A stretch of 64,000 bases of DNA, from the NCBI GenBank assembly GCA_965220485.1, contig OZ244832.1:1674001-1738000 (forward strand), given 5' to 3'. The number at the start of each line of letters is the position of its first letter. Position 1 is the stretch's first letter. The stretch is from Aldehydirespirator sp965220485 (GTDB lineage: Bacteria; Actinomycetota; Acidimicrobiia; Acidimicrobiales; Aldehydirespiratoraceae). Positions 8,788 to 16,906 of the stretch are shown piece after piece. A program made the translations under genes and the position numbers. The notes beneath the pieces are model-generated. The model had not been told where the DNA came from. It saw nothing but the letters and a program-made list of their open reading frames with translations, and ran no database searches.

Positions 8788-9021
8788 ATGTCGTCGCGTC
8801 GCGTTGCCTCCGGGACAGCGCCGGGACCATCCTGGAAGACCCCATCCCTCTGTGAGCAGCTCGCTTCCATCGCTCTCGTCGGGTCCGTTGCCCGCGGCGA
8901 GGACGACGACGACAGCGACTACGACTTCAAGGTCGATGACAACGCCGTTTGGAGGACGATCTCGGAGGATGTCCCCAAGTTGGCGGCGCTGCTGGCCGAG
9001 ACGGTCGGACTGGCCCCGTAA
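8788..9021 (+). pseudogene. truncated nucleotidyltransferase (MNT-type) fragment
   Basis: A 77-residue reading frame whose middle, ALVGSVARGEDDDDSDYDF, carries the GS...DSDYDF pattern of minimal nucleotidyltransferases (GSxxRGE...SDxD). The rest of the fold is missing: it stops about 50 residues after the motif, and the N-terminus before LCEQLASIA does not look like a natural start. It lies between the sensor kinase and the convergent MNT-HEPN gene, which carries the same kind of motif. I read it as a remnant, not a working enzyme. It could still be a small antitoxin-like MNT protein; the acidic metal site is only partly present. Confidence 0.5.
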
Positions 9022-9085
9022 CGGGTCCGCGACCCGTGCCGAGCGGTCACCGGCCGTGGCCGCTCGCTAGGGTCCCCGGTCTAGC

Positions 9086-10075
9086 TCAGACGACCGGCTT
9101 GCCGGTGGCGATGTCGTACTCTTCCAGGCCCTGCCGGATCACCGCGGCCCAGCGTCTCACGTCGGCTGCGGCATCATTCTCGCTGCCTTGCCGCTCCACC
9201 GCGCCGGCCACGTACTCGGCCACGTCGCAGGCGATCAGACCCATCGACCTCGTGAACGCCGGGGAGGCGACCTGCTGCACCGTCATGCCCTCGGTCGGGC
9301 TGCTGTAGGCGCCACGCGTGCGCCACATCGTGATGTAGTCCGGCGACTTCACCAGCTCGGGCGCCGCCGCCATGAGCGACCGCAGCGCGTGGGTGTCCTC
9401 ATCGTCCAGCTTGGCGACGATCGTCCCCACATCATGGGACCACAGCGTTTCGGCGTCCACGCCCTCGAGCACGGCCAGCGCCTTGGCCGCGTTCTCCACC
9501 GCCATGTCGGCCGCCTCGCACAGGTCAACCAGTCGCCCGCCACGCAACTCCAGGTAGTCGCCCGGATCATCGTTGCCGGCTCTCTCCCGCTCGGCACGGC
9601 CCGGTTCCATGCTCGAGTCGATCTTGGTGAGGTTCAGCACCACGCCCCGCAGGCGCTCCATCGACAGTTCCTCATCCGATGCCGCCATGACCTGCTCCTT
9701 GCCCCAATCCACCTCGCTCGGTAGCATGGAACTACAGTATAACAGCATGAGATCATCTGATATAGCAGATGCGAAGGAGCCCCGCACCCGCTGCCGCTGG
9801 ATCCGCCACTCGGGCCGATCGGTCACCAGCACCTCCACCCGACGCCCGCACGCCTCACAGGCCGCCCGCTGCAACTCTCTCTTCACCCGCAGCCGCTGCC
9901 TGTAGTCGACGTCGTCGAGCACCGCCACCAGATCGATGTCGCTGCCCCGACGCTGCTCACCGCGCGCCACCGACCCGTACAGCCACACCTCGGCCGCACC
10001 CTCAGCAACCAGTGCGTCAGCCGCACAGCGCGCATCGTCCATCGTGGGCACATCTCCATGAACCACCGCGACCAT
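9086..10075 (-). CDS. fused MNT nucleotidyltransferase-HEPN domain protein
   Basis: A 329-residue protein with two parts. Residues ~1-105 are a minimal nucleotidyltransferase: LYGSVARGEQRRGSDIDL is the GS...DxD metal site. Residues ~180-310 look like a HEPN domain: a helix with AADMAVENAAKALAVLEGV, then WSHDVGTIV, which fits the HD-containing HEPN pattern. MNT and HEPN usually occur as two genes, an antitoxin that modifies a toxic HEPN RNase; here they are one chain. A middle section (residues ~105-180) links them. Around 9730-9775 the base composition drops to AT-rich inside the linker, unlike its surroundings, which hints at a join. The nearby MNT fragment at 8.8 kb may be a relic of a similar locus. 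Confidence 0.7.
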   Translation of the reverse strand: MVAVVHGDVPTMDDARCAADALVAEGAAEVWLYGSVARGEQRRGSDIDLVAVLDDVDYRQRLRVKRELQRAACEACGRRVEVLVTDRPEWRIQRQRVRGSFASAISDDLMLLYCSSMLPSEVDWGKEQVMAASDEELSMERLRGVVLNLTKIDSSMEPGRAERERAGNDDPGDYLELRGGRLVDLCEAADMAVENAAKALAVLEGVDAETLWSHDVGTIVAKLDDEDTHALRSLMAAAPELVKSPDYITMWRTRGAYSSPTEGMTVQQVASPAFTRSMGLIACDVAEYVAGAVERQGSENDAAADVRRWAAVIRQGLEEYDIATGKPVV

Positions 10076-10196
10076 GGCACCAAGCTACTTCCACGCACGC
10101 GCCAGCCCAAGCGCAGGTGTGACGCGGCCCCGCTGGCCCATACGCGACATCATGACTCTGCTGAATGACATGTACGTCATTCGAGCGGCACTTGCC

Positions 10197-10994
10197 CTAG
10201 CTGTGCCCTCGCTCGCGCCCGTTGCCGGCGGTGGCCGAAGTCAGGAGCGACTGGCGCTGGCGCTCCAGCCAGCCGAGTAGCACGGCCACCGCCCTGGGAT
10301 CGTGGCGCAGATGGTGCGCGGCCCCGCTGATGACTCGCAGGTCAGCACGGGGATGCGCGTCGGCGAGGACGCGGGCGTCGAACACCGGAACCGTCTCATC
10401 GTCACTGCCGTGGAGCACCAGCAGGGACCGGTCCCCGAGCGACTCGGCCGCCTCGACGGCACGCACGGCCCGGATCTCCGCAGCCCATCGATCGAACCGC
10501 TGGGGAAACTCCGGATCCCGCACCACGCCAACCTCCCGGGCCCACACCAGCAGCTTGCGAGGGTTGCGGGCCCAGTCCTCAAAGTCAGCCGGTGCGGCCA
10601 CGGCCGCGACGCCCCGGACCCGCTCATCGCGGCTGGCCACTACGACGGCCAGCGCGCCGCCGGTTCCGAAGCCGATCAGCCAGACGCCGGCACACGGCAC
10701 CTCCGACGCCAGAAAGTCGACTGCGCCGGCCAGGTCGCGCCTCCAGCCGTCGAGCGAGAAGTCACCGGTTGATCCGGCCACTCCCCTCGACGCGTAGGTC
10801 AGGACGGCGAAGCCGGTCTCCGCGGCGATCAGGTCGGCGAGGGCCGGCATGGTCAGAGTGGAGTTGATGCCCCCGCCGGGCTCGGTGGGAAAGCCGTGGA
10901 CGATCACCGCCGCCGGCTGCACGGCTGGCGGCCGGGCCGGTCGGGCGAGGTGAGCCGTAAGGACGTTCGAGTCGACGACGAACCTGCTGTCCAT
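10197..10994 (-). CDS. alpha/beta-hydrolase-fold protein with altered nucleophile elbow
   Basis: 265 residues with an alpha/beta-hydrolase layout: an oxyanion-type HGFPTEPGG near the N-terminus, a nucleophile elbow, an acid in HGSDDETVPV, and a His in SGAAHHLRHDP. The elbow reads GFGTGG, so the usual GxSxG serine position is Gly. The enzyme may therefore be inactive as a serine hydrolase, or may use a different chemistry. The rest of the fold looks intact, which argues against simple decay. It is transcribed away from the AT-rich gap at 11.0 kb and toward the MNT-HEPN gene, with about 120 bp between them. Confidence 0.75.
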   Translation of the reverse strand: MDSRFVVDSNVLTAHLARPARPPAVQPAAVIVHGFPTEPGGGINSTLTMPALADLIAAETGFAVLTYASRGVAGSTGDFSLDGWRRDLAGAVDFLASEVPCAGVWLIGFGTGGALAVVVASRDERVRGVAAVAAPADFEDWARNPRKLLVWAREVGVVRDPEFPQRFDRWAAEIRAVRAVEAAESLGDRSLLVLHGSDDETVPVFDARVLADAHPRADLRVISGAAHHLRHDPRAVAVLLGWLERQRQSLLTSATAGNGRERGHS

Positions 10995-11519
10995 CCGGGC
11001 TACCGTACTCCTCTCCGAAGGCTTGCTTCATCACCACTGGATTTTTTCAAACAGTTGAAGGATTATCTAGTATATTACAAGATAATATAGTCTATCTGAT
11101 GTTGTGCTGTTCGCCAACACCGGCACCGAGCATCCGGCGACATATTACACCTCGCCTGCTGTCGTTTCAGAACTCTGCGTCTAGTGTCCAACCGCTGTGG
11201 GCGCTCGGTCGCCTCGTGAGTATGGGCGCGCAGTGGGGCGGACCAACAGGCCCGCCCCACTGGTCGTTTCTGCCGGAAATCCCGGGCGAGCCTCGCACAC
11301 TCGCGGCCGAAACAGCCGTGGTGCCTGGCCGGATGTGACTAGGTCCGGCGACTCGGGTCCGGGGGTGGAGCTGGCGGGGATTCGCCAGTCGGTCCAGCTT
11401 GCCGTAGCTAGCGGCCAGCCACCTCCAAGGTCACAAAGCGTTTAGCACTCAGTTGGACCACCTCCTTTCCCTTGGTGGTACCAGTCAACCACACGCACCG
11501 GCGCCGCGCCACGCTTTTG
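10995..11519. other. gene-poor gap with an AT-rich island
   Basis: No convincing gene is seen. Positions 11040-11100 are strikingly AT-rich for this genome and contain ATTATCT and AGATAAT as an inverted repeat; this may be the promoter of the hydrolase gene or foreign DNA. On the minus strand, AAAGGAGG (11468-11461) sits eight bases before a 14-codon frame that ends at the TAG at 11410-11408; it would need a CTG start. The two short plus-strand ORFs here have no family features. Confidence 0.5.
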
Positions 11520-11640
11520 CTGGCCTATCCGCTCGGCCCCACTGTTGCCCACTCTTGTTCGCTGCGCTCACGGGCCGCTCGGGCCACAGCCTCGCCGGCA
11601 CCCTGCGAATCTCCATGAACTCGACCCATCCGCTCGGCCC
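11520..11640 (-). repeat. dispersed repeat family A, copy 3 (inverted)
   Basis: The family A repeat on the minus strand. It has CCGCTCGGCCC near its right end, the complement of the GAGGCCGAGCGG start, and the conserved half as the complement of AACAAGAGCGGG and GTGAGCGCAGCG. A second CCGCTCGGCCCC at 11529-11540 gives this copy similar ends on both sides. It abuts the CTAG that opens the mobile-element mosaic. Confidence 0.8.
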
Positions 11641-11644
11641 CTAG

Positions 11645-11743
11645 GTGGCTGGTGCCAAACTCCCGAAATGGGGGGATTGCGGTCACAAAACCCCAGGTCA
11701 GCGACTTGCGAATTGTGGCAAATTGCCATTTAACACCAGCCAC
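11645..11743 (+). mobile_element. 99-bp inverted-repeat element type 1, copy A
   Basis: Exactly 99 bp between two CTAG tetranucleotides (11641-11644 and 11744-11747). Ends are the inverted repeat GTGGCTGGTG / CACCAGCCAC. The 15-mer AAAACCCCAGGTCAG begins at offset 42. It differs from copy B at three positions. There is no coding capacity. This is a non-autonomous element (MITE-like) by structure. Confidence 0.85.
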
Positions 11744-11747
11744 CTAG

Positions 11748-11846
11748 GAGACTGCTGAGTAAGTCACAAATTGCTAGTTTCGTGATCATAAAACCCCAGG
11801 TCAGAGGCTTGTGGGTTGGCCGAAATCGGTATTACTCAGCAGTCTC
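11748..11846 (+). mobile_element. 99-bp inverted-repeat element type 2
   Basis: Also exactly 99 bp between CTAG tetranucleotides (11744-11747 and 11847-11850). Its ends, GAGACTGCTGAGTAA and the complement, are the same as the ends of the neighbouring IS, so that transposase could mobilise it. It shares AAAACCCCAGGTCAG with type 1, again at offset 42, although most other bases differ. Types 1 and 2 therefore look like relatives with different ends. Confidence 0.85.
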
Positions 11847-11850
11847 CTAG

Positions 11851-11949
11851 GTGGCTGGTGCCAAACTCCCGAAATGGGGGTTTTGCGGTCACAAAACCCC
11901 AGGTCAGCGACTTGCGAATTGTGGCAAATTGCCATTTGACACCAGCCAC
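11851..11949 (+). mobile_element. 99-bp inverted-repeat element type 1, copy B
   Basis: 99 bp between CTAG at 11847-11850 and 11950-11953. A 9-bp hairpin, GGGGTTTTG / CAAAACCCC with a six-base loop, occupies 11877-11900. It directly abuts the left end of the IS, and its near-identical copy C (one difference) abuts the right end in inverted orientation. Confidence 0.85.
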
Positions 11950-12019
11950 CTAGGAGACTGCTGAGTAATTCGGGTCGGGGTGCTCGCGATCGTGTGGGGG
12001 GTGTGGGAGAATCGGGGGC

Positions 12020-13768
12020 ATGCAGGGAACTGAGAAGCCGGATCGGGAACTGTTGGACGCGCTGGGGCTGTGCGGGGCTCTGGTGGGTGAGGGGTCGGTG
12101 CATCGGTTCTTGGCCGAGCACCGCCTGAGGCTGTTTGCTGACGGGTTGTTCGCGGATCTGTTCGGGCCGCGTGGGCGGCCGTCGGTGCCGGGGTCGGTGA
12201 TCGCGGTGGTGATGGTGCTGCAGGCGCTGGAGGGGTGCTCTGACCGCGAGGCGCTGGAGCGGCTGCGCTGTGATGTGCGCTGGAAGGCCGCGGCGGGTCT
12301 CAGCATCGACGACGGGGGCTTCGACGCGAGCGTGTTGACGCTGTGGCGCCAGAGGCTGCGGGCCAGTGAGCGCCCCGAGCGGATCTTCGACGCGGTGCGC
12401 GAGGTGGCCGCTGAGTGCGGGGCGCTGTCAAAGAGGACGCGGCGGGCGCTGGACTCCACGGTGCTGTATGACGCGGTGGCGACCCAGGACACGGTCACGA
12501 TGATCTCAGCTCAGATACGGCGTGTGCGCCGCCTGGCGCCGCGTGCGGCCGCGGTGGCGCTGGGCCATGGCTACGACAGCCGGGCCAAGCCGGTGTGCGA
12601 CTGGGGCGACCCCGATGAGCGGTCCTGGCTCATAGACGAGATGGTCACAGACGCCCGTGCGGTGCTCGACGCGCTCGAGGGCTCAGAGCTCACAGAGGAG
12701 CAGGCCGAGGCGGCGGCGCTGCTGGCGGTGGTGGCCGGCCAGGACGTCGAGGCCGACCCGAAGGTGCCGGGTCGCTGGCGCATAGCGCGCCGCGTGGCGC
12801 CGGGGCGGGTGATATCGACGGTGGACCCCGAGGCCCGCCACGCCCGCAAGTCCCGCTCGCAGCGCCGCGACGGCTACAAGGCCCACATCTGCGCCGAGCC
12901 CGACACCGGGCTCATCACCGCAGCAGAGCTCACCACAGCAGACACATCAGACGCCCGAGTCGGCCCCCGCCTCCTCAACAACGATCCCACAGCCCCCCAC
13001 AACACCACCGACACCGCCACCACCGACACCACCGCCGACACCGACACCGCCGACACCGCCACCGCCGACACCGACACCGCCGACACCGACACCGACACCG
13101 CCGACACCGCCGACACCACCGCCGACACCGCCGACACCGACACCGAGACCGCCGACGCCGACACCGCCGACGCCGATACCGACGCCGAGACCGGCGACAG
13201 CGATGCCGTCTTGGGGGCTGGGGGGTTCGTGGGGCTGGTGCTGGCCGACTCCGCCTACGCGTCGGGCGAGGCGCTCGACGCGTTCGAGGGCGCCGGCTAC
13301 GCCACCGCCATCAAGCCCATCGACCCCAGGCCGCGCATCAAAGGGGGCTTCACCCGAGACGACTTCACCATCGACACCGACGCCCAGACCGTGACCTGCC
13401 CCGCCGGGCACACCAAAGCCGTCACCTCCGGCGCGGCCCGCTTCGGCGCGCTGTGCGGCGGCTGCCCCCTGCGCGCCCGCTGCACCACCTCGCGCTCCGG
13501 GCGCAGCGTCACCGTCGACGCACACCACGCGCGCCGCCAAGCCAACAAGACCCGCTGGGCCCAGCCCGCAACCCAGGCCGCCTACCGCCGGCACCGCCCC
13601 ATGGCCGAGAGATCCATCGCGTGGCTCACCCGCAACAAAGCCAGACGCGTCCCCTACCGAGGCGTCGCCGCCAACCACCTCTGGCTCACCACCAGAGCCG
13701 CCGCCGTCAACCTCGTGCGCCTCACCAACCTCGGCGTCACCCACACAGGCGGCGCATTCACCCTCTGA
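12020..13768 (+). CDS. IS1182-family DDE transposase with internal Thr/Asp repeat
   Basis: A 582-residue transposase that would cut and join the IS ends. The N-terminal part (FGPRGRPSVPGSVIAVVMVL) fits the DUF772-type domain of IS1182/IS5-like enzymes. The first catalytic Asp is probably in ISTVDPEARHA, followed by RDGYKAHICAE; the second in LVLADSAYASGE; the Glu in HRPMAERSIAWL. A zinc-finger-like block (CPAGH, CGGCPLRARC) lies between. Residues ~329-395 are a low-complexity run of Thr, Asp and Ala (TADTDTADT) set between the first and second catalytic blocks. The family has no such stretch there to my knowledge. The frame is preserved through the run. Confidence 0.9.
   Translation: MQGTEKPDRELLDALGLCGALVGEGSVHRFLAEHRLRLFADGLFADLFGPRGRPSVPGSVIAVVMVLQALEGCSDREALERLRCDVRWKAAAGLSIDDGGFDASVLTLWRQRLRASERPERIFDAVREVAAECGALSKRTRRALDSTVLYDAVATQDTVTMISAQIRRVRRLAPRAAAVALGHGYDSRAKPVCDWGDPDERSWLIDEMVTDARAVLDALEGSELTEEQAEAAALLAVVAGQDVEADPKVPGRWRIARRVAPGRVISTVDPEARHARKSRSQRRDGYKAHICAEPDTGLITAAELTTADTSDARVGPRLLNNDPTAPHNTTDTATTDTTADTDTADTATADTDTADTDTDTADTADTTADTADTDTETADADTADADTDAETGDSDAVLGAGGFVGLVLADSAYASGEALDAFEGAGYATAIKPIDPRPRIKGGFTRDDFTIDTDAQTVTCPAGHTKAVTSGAARFGALCGGCPLRARCTTSRSGRSVTVDAHHARRQANKTRWAQPATQAAYRRHRPMAERSIAWLTRNKARRVPYRGVAANHLWLTTRAAAVNLVRLTNLGVTHTGGAFTL
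13003..13203 (+). repeat. ACACCGCCG-type low-complexity repeat inside the transposase gene
   Basis: About 200 bp built of GACACCGCC-like nonamers and hexamers encode the Thr/Asp/Ala run. Repeat units are imperfect multiples of three, so the frame is kept. On the minus strand it creates a long false ORF rich in Gly and Val. It is likely to vary in length between strains. Confidence 0.85.
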
Positions 13769-13908
13769 GCCCCGGCGGCAGCGCCGCGCGCCCGGGCCCG
13801 CACCAACCACAGCACCCCACCACCCCGAACCCCGCCGACCGACCCCGCCGACCCCGCCGACCCCGCCCGACACCCGGTCGCCGCACCAGTTGCTCAGCAG
13901 TCTCCTAG

Positions 13909-14007
13909 GTGGCTGGTGTTAAATGGCAATTTGCCACAATTCGCAAGTCGCTGACCTGGGGTTTTGTGACCGCAAAACCCCCATTTCGGGAGTTTGGCAC
14001 CAGCCAC
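13909..14007 (-). mobile_element. 99-bp inverted-repeat element type 1, copy C (inverted)
   Basis: The reverse complement of copy B with one difference, 99 bp between CTAG at 13905-13908 and 14008-14011. Its outer CTAG supplies the TAG stop codon of the next gene on the minus strand. Confidence 0.85.
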
Positions 14008-14502
14008 CTAGGCGGGCGGCTCGCCCGTGCTGAAGGCGCCGATCTCGGCCAGATAGGATAGCTGAGCCTCGAGGATGCACACCACGTCCACCGGGTCGGG
14101 GCCTCCCTCCTCCAAGGATCGGGCCACCACGGCATCGAACGCCGCGTCGGTGTCGGCCACGGCCATGTCGTCGACAGCTACCGCTGGATCGCCCAGCTCC
14201 AGGCCGTGGGAGGTAGCGAGGCCGACCGCCGCGAACCAGTCCAGATGCCAGCCGAGCACCGCTGTGACCTCCTCGTAGCTCACCCTGGCGGTTACTTCGT
14301 CGGGCAGGCGATCAGCCACATAGTCGACCGCGTCCGACAGCCGGTACACCGACGGTGCGGTCTCCTGCTCCAGGCGCCCGACCGCGATCCCCACCGAGAC
14401 GAAGGCGATCGCCACCACGGCGACCGCGCCGACGGCTGCGATCAGCCAGATCACCGTGCTGACCGCCAGTTGTCGAGCGAACTTCCCCCGACTTTGCCAC
14501 AC
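14008..14502 (-). CDS. single-span membrane protein of unknown function
   Basis: 164 residues with a basic start (MWQSRGKFARQ), one hydrophobic span at residues ~12-40 and a soluble acidic C-terminal domain that I do not recognise. The stop codon TAG is part of the CTAG at the edge of element copy C, so the mobile element inserted exactly at, or has truncated, the 3' end. The C-terminus STGEPPA is unremarkable, and I cannot tell whether residues are missing. The perfect arms CCACAC-ATA-GTGTGG overlap the start at 14497-14511 and could be an operator. Confidence 0.6.
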   Translation of the reverse strand: MWQSRGKFARQLAVSTVIWLIAAVGAVAVVAIAFVSVGIAVGRLEQETAPSVYRLSDAVDYVADRLPDEVTARVSYEEVTAVLGWHLDWFAAVGLATSHGLELGDPAVAVDDMAVADTDAAFDAVVARSLEEGGPDPVDVVCILEAQLSYLAEIGAFSTGEPPA

Positions 14503-14550
14503 ATAGTGTGGGGAACCACAGGATGTTCGCCGATGGGCGCCGCGCCCCGG

Positions 14551-15666
14551 CTAGAGGCCGATGCGCTGGGCCAGCAGCTCCCGGTGGTAGGTGGGATCGC
14601 CGAAGAGGAGCTCCGAGCTCTTGGCCCGCTTGAAGTACAGGTGCGCCGGGTGCTCCCAGGTGAAGCCGATCCCGCCGTGAATCTGTATGTTCTCGGCCGC
14701 GGCGTGGAAATAGGCCTCCGAGCAATAGCTCTTCGCCAGCGAGGCAACCTGAGGCAACTCGTCGTTCATCTCGGCTGCGCACCAGCCCGCGTAGTAGGCG
14801 GCGGACTTGGCCGACTCCACCTCTAGGAGCATGTCGGCGCACTTGTGCTTGATCGCCTGGAACGAGCCGATGGGCCGACCGAACTGCACGCGGATCTTGG
14901 CGTACTCCACCGACATGTCCAGGCAGCGCTGCGCGCCGCCCACCTGCTCGGCCGCCAGGGCCACCGCAGCCAGATCGAGCACGGTCTGCAGCACCGGCCA
15001 GCCCTGCCCTTCTTCGCCGATCAGCGTCGCCTCCACTGCCTCGAAGGTGAGCTTGGCCTGCTTGCGGGTCTGGTCCATGGTCGACAGCGCCGTGCGGGTA
15101 AGCCCTACGGAATCGGGATCGACAGTGAACAGCGAGACGCCGCCGCCGGTGCGGGCCGCCACGATCAGCAGGTCGGCGGTGTGCCCGTCGAGGACGTACA
15201 TCTTGACGCCGTCCAGGCGCCACGACCCGTTGTCAGCCGTCGCAGCCATGGTGACACCGGGCTCGTCCCAGCGGCCGTTCTGCTCGGTGAAGGCCAGCGC
15301 CCCCCTCGTCTCGCCCGAGGCGATTTCGGGCAGGTGGGCCTGCTTGGCCGTCTCGTCACCGCAGAGCATCAACGTGTTGGCGGCCAGCACCGCTGAGGAG
15401 AAGTAGGGGGCGCACAGCAGCGACCGCCCCATCTCCTCGAGCACGACCACCTGCTCAATACAAGTGAAGCCCTGGCCACCGTAGGCCTCGGGGATGGTCA
15501 GGGCGGGTAGGCCCATCTGCTCGGACAATTGCGTCCAAACGTCGGGGTCGAAACCCCGCTCGGTGTCCATCTGCTCGCGCACCGCGGACTCGGGCGACTT
15601 CTCCTCCAGGAAGCTGCGGACGAAGTCTCGAAGCTGCTCCTGCTCGTCGGTGAATGCGAAGTTCAC
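14551..15666 (-). CDS. acyl-CoA dehydrogenase family protein
   Basis: FAD-dependent enzyme that introduces a double bond into an acyl-CoA, or a related reaction. 371 residues in the three usual domains: N-terminal helices (FTDEQEQLRDFVRSFLEE), the middle beta domain, and C-terminal helices with HGGIGFTWEHPAHLYFKRA. The ALAFTEQNGRWDEPG segment is the flavin/substrate-binding part. The substrate cannot be read from the sequence; such genes in actinomycetes often serve sterol or branched-chain acid breakdown. It stands alone, with the membrane protein behind it and family A repeats upstream. The start ATG at 15666 matches the family's normal N-terminus. Confidence 0.88.
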   Translation of the reverse strand: MNFAFTDEQEQLRDFVRSFLEEKSPESAVREQMDTERGFDPDVWTQLSEQMGLPALTIPEAYGGQGFTCIEQVVVLEEMGRSLLCAPYFSSAVLAANTLMLCGDETAKQAHLPEIASGETRGALAFTEQNGRWDEPGVTMAATADNGSWRLDGVKMYVLDGHTADLLIVAARTGGGVSLFTVDPDSVGLTRTALSTMDQTRKQAKLTFEAVEATLIGEEGQGWPVLQTVLDLAAVALAAEQVGGAQRCLDMSVEYAKIRVQFGRPIGSFQAIKHKCADMLLEVESAKSAAYYAGWCAAEMNDELPQVASLAKSYCSEAYFHAAAENIQIHGGIGFTWEHPAHLYFKRAKSSELLFGDPTYHRELLAQRIGL

Positions 15667-15771
15667 GTGGGACTCTCCTGCCAGCTATGTGGGGCAAACC
15701 GTGTGGGGCCAAGCTATCGGGGCGGATCCTGCCTTGAACGGTCGTAGTGCCCGCCGCGGCGGCGTGTCTCC

Positions 15772-15980
15772 CGCTCCTGATCGCTGCGCTCACCGGCCGC
15801 TCGGGCAGTGTCCCCGCTCCTGATCGCTGCGCTCACCGGCCGCTCGGGCAGTGTCCCCGCTCCTGATCGCTGCGCTCACCGGCCGCTCGGGCAGTGTCCC
15901 CGCTCCTGATCGCTGCGCTCACCGGCCGCTCGGGCAGTGTCCCCGCTCCTGATCGCTGCGCTCACCGGCCGCTCGGGCCG
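15772..15980 (-). repeat. dispersed repeat family A, copy 4, five 43-bp tandem units
   Basis: Five units with an exact 43-bp period start at 15772, 15815, 15858, 15901 and 15944. Each is the complement of the family A conserved half (GTGAGCGCAGCG, then AGGAGCGGGG). The period differs by one base from the 44-bp array at 6.4 kb, and the unit boundaries differ, so the two arrays amplified independently. It fills the gap between the acyl-CoA dehydrogenase promoter and sufC. There are no unique spacers, so it is not a CRISPR array. Confidence 0.9.
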
Positions 15981-16053
15981 CGGGGCCTCGCTGAACGCCC
16001 CGCGCCGCCCTAAGCACAGTGGTGCCTGCACGCTCGGCCTCTAGGATCGGTGC

Positions 16054-16808
<755 letters not shown>

Positions 16809-16812
<4 letters not shown>

Positions 16813-16906
16813 CCGGCAGCGGCGACCGGCTCGGAGGACACCCGTCGTGACCGGCAGCGGCGACCGGCTCGGAGGACACCCGTCGTGACCGGCAGCGGCG
16901 ACCGGC
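16809..16906 (+). repeat. 38-bp repeat carrying start, RBS and stop signals between sufC and sufS
   Basis: Two complete 38-bp units and the first 22 bp of a third start at 16809, 16847 and 16885. Each unit begins with GTGACCGGCAGCGGCGACCG and contains GGAGGA about ten bases before the next GTG. Units 1 and 2 each encode a 13-residue frame, VTGSGDRLGGHPS, whose TGA overlaps the next unit's GTG. Unit 3 is the start of sufS, whose N-terminus is VTGSGDR. The period is not a multiple of three, so all three frames are used in turn. Confidence 0.9.

Larger units (their letters stand above)
11954..13904 (+). mobile_element. IS1182-type insertion sequence, 1951 bp
   Basis: Ends are GAGACTGCTGAGTAATT on the left and, as complement, GAGACTGCTGAGCAACT on the right, so the terminal inverted repeat is about 15 bp with one or two mismatches. 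It is flanked by CTAG on both sides (11950-11953 and 13905-13908), consistent with a 4-bp target duplication or a fixed palindromic target. It holds a single transposase gene and about 135 bp of proline/alanine-rich, non-coding sequence after it. The transposase frame is intact apart from an unusual internal repeat, so the element may be active. Confidence 0.85.

Noticed and set aside
7380..8870. Minus-strand ORF of 496 codons opposite the sensor kinase
   Set aside because: It overlaps the kinase entirely and includes the family A repeat; no motifs are seen.
11450..11470. Plus-strand TTGGACCACCTCCTTTCC resembling a 16S rRNA 3' end
   Set aside because: No 16S helix or rRNA sequence precedes it. 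It is the complement of a Shine-Dalgarno-like site.
12947..13873. Minus-strand ORF of 308 codons opposite the transposase
   Set aside because: It is Gly/Val low-complexity made by the repeat on the other strand; the plus-strand frame has family motifs.
15772..15980. Regular 43-bp units resembling a CRISPR array
   Set aside because: Units are contiguous with no unique spacers, and no cas genes are present. The same applies to the 44-bp array at 6.4 kb and the 31-bp array at 45.4 kb.
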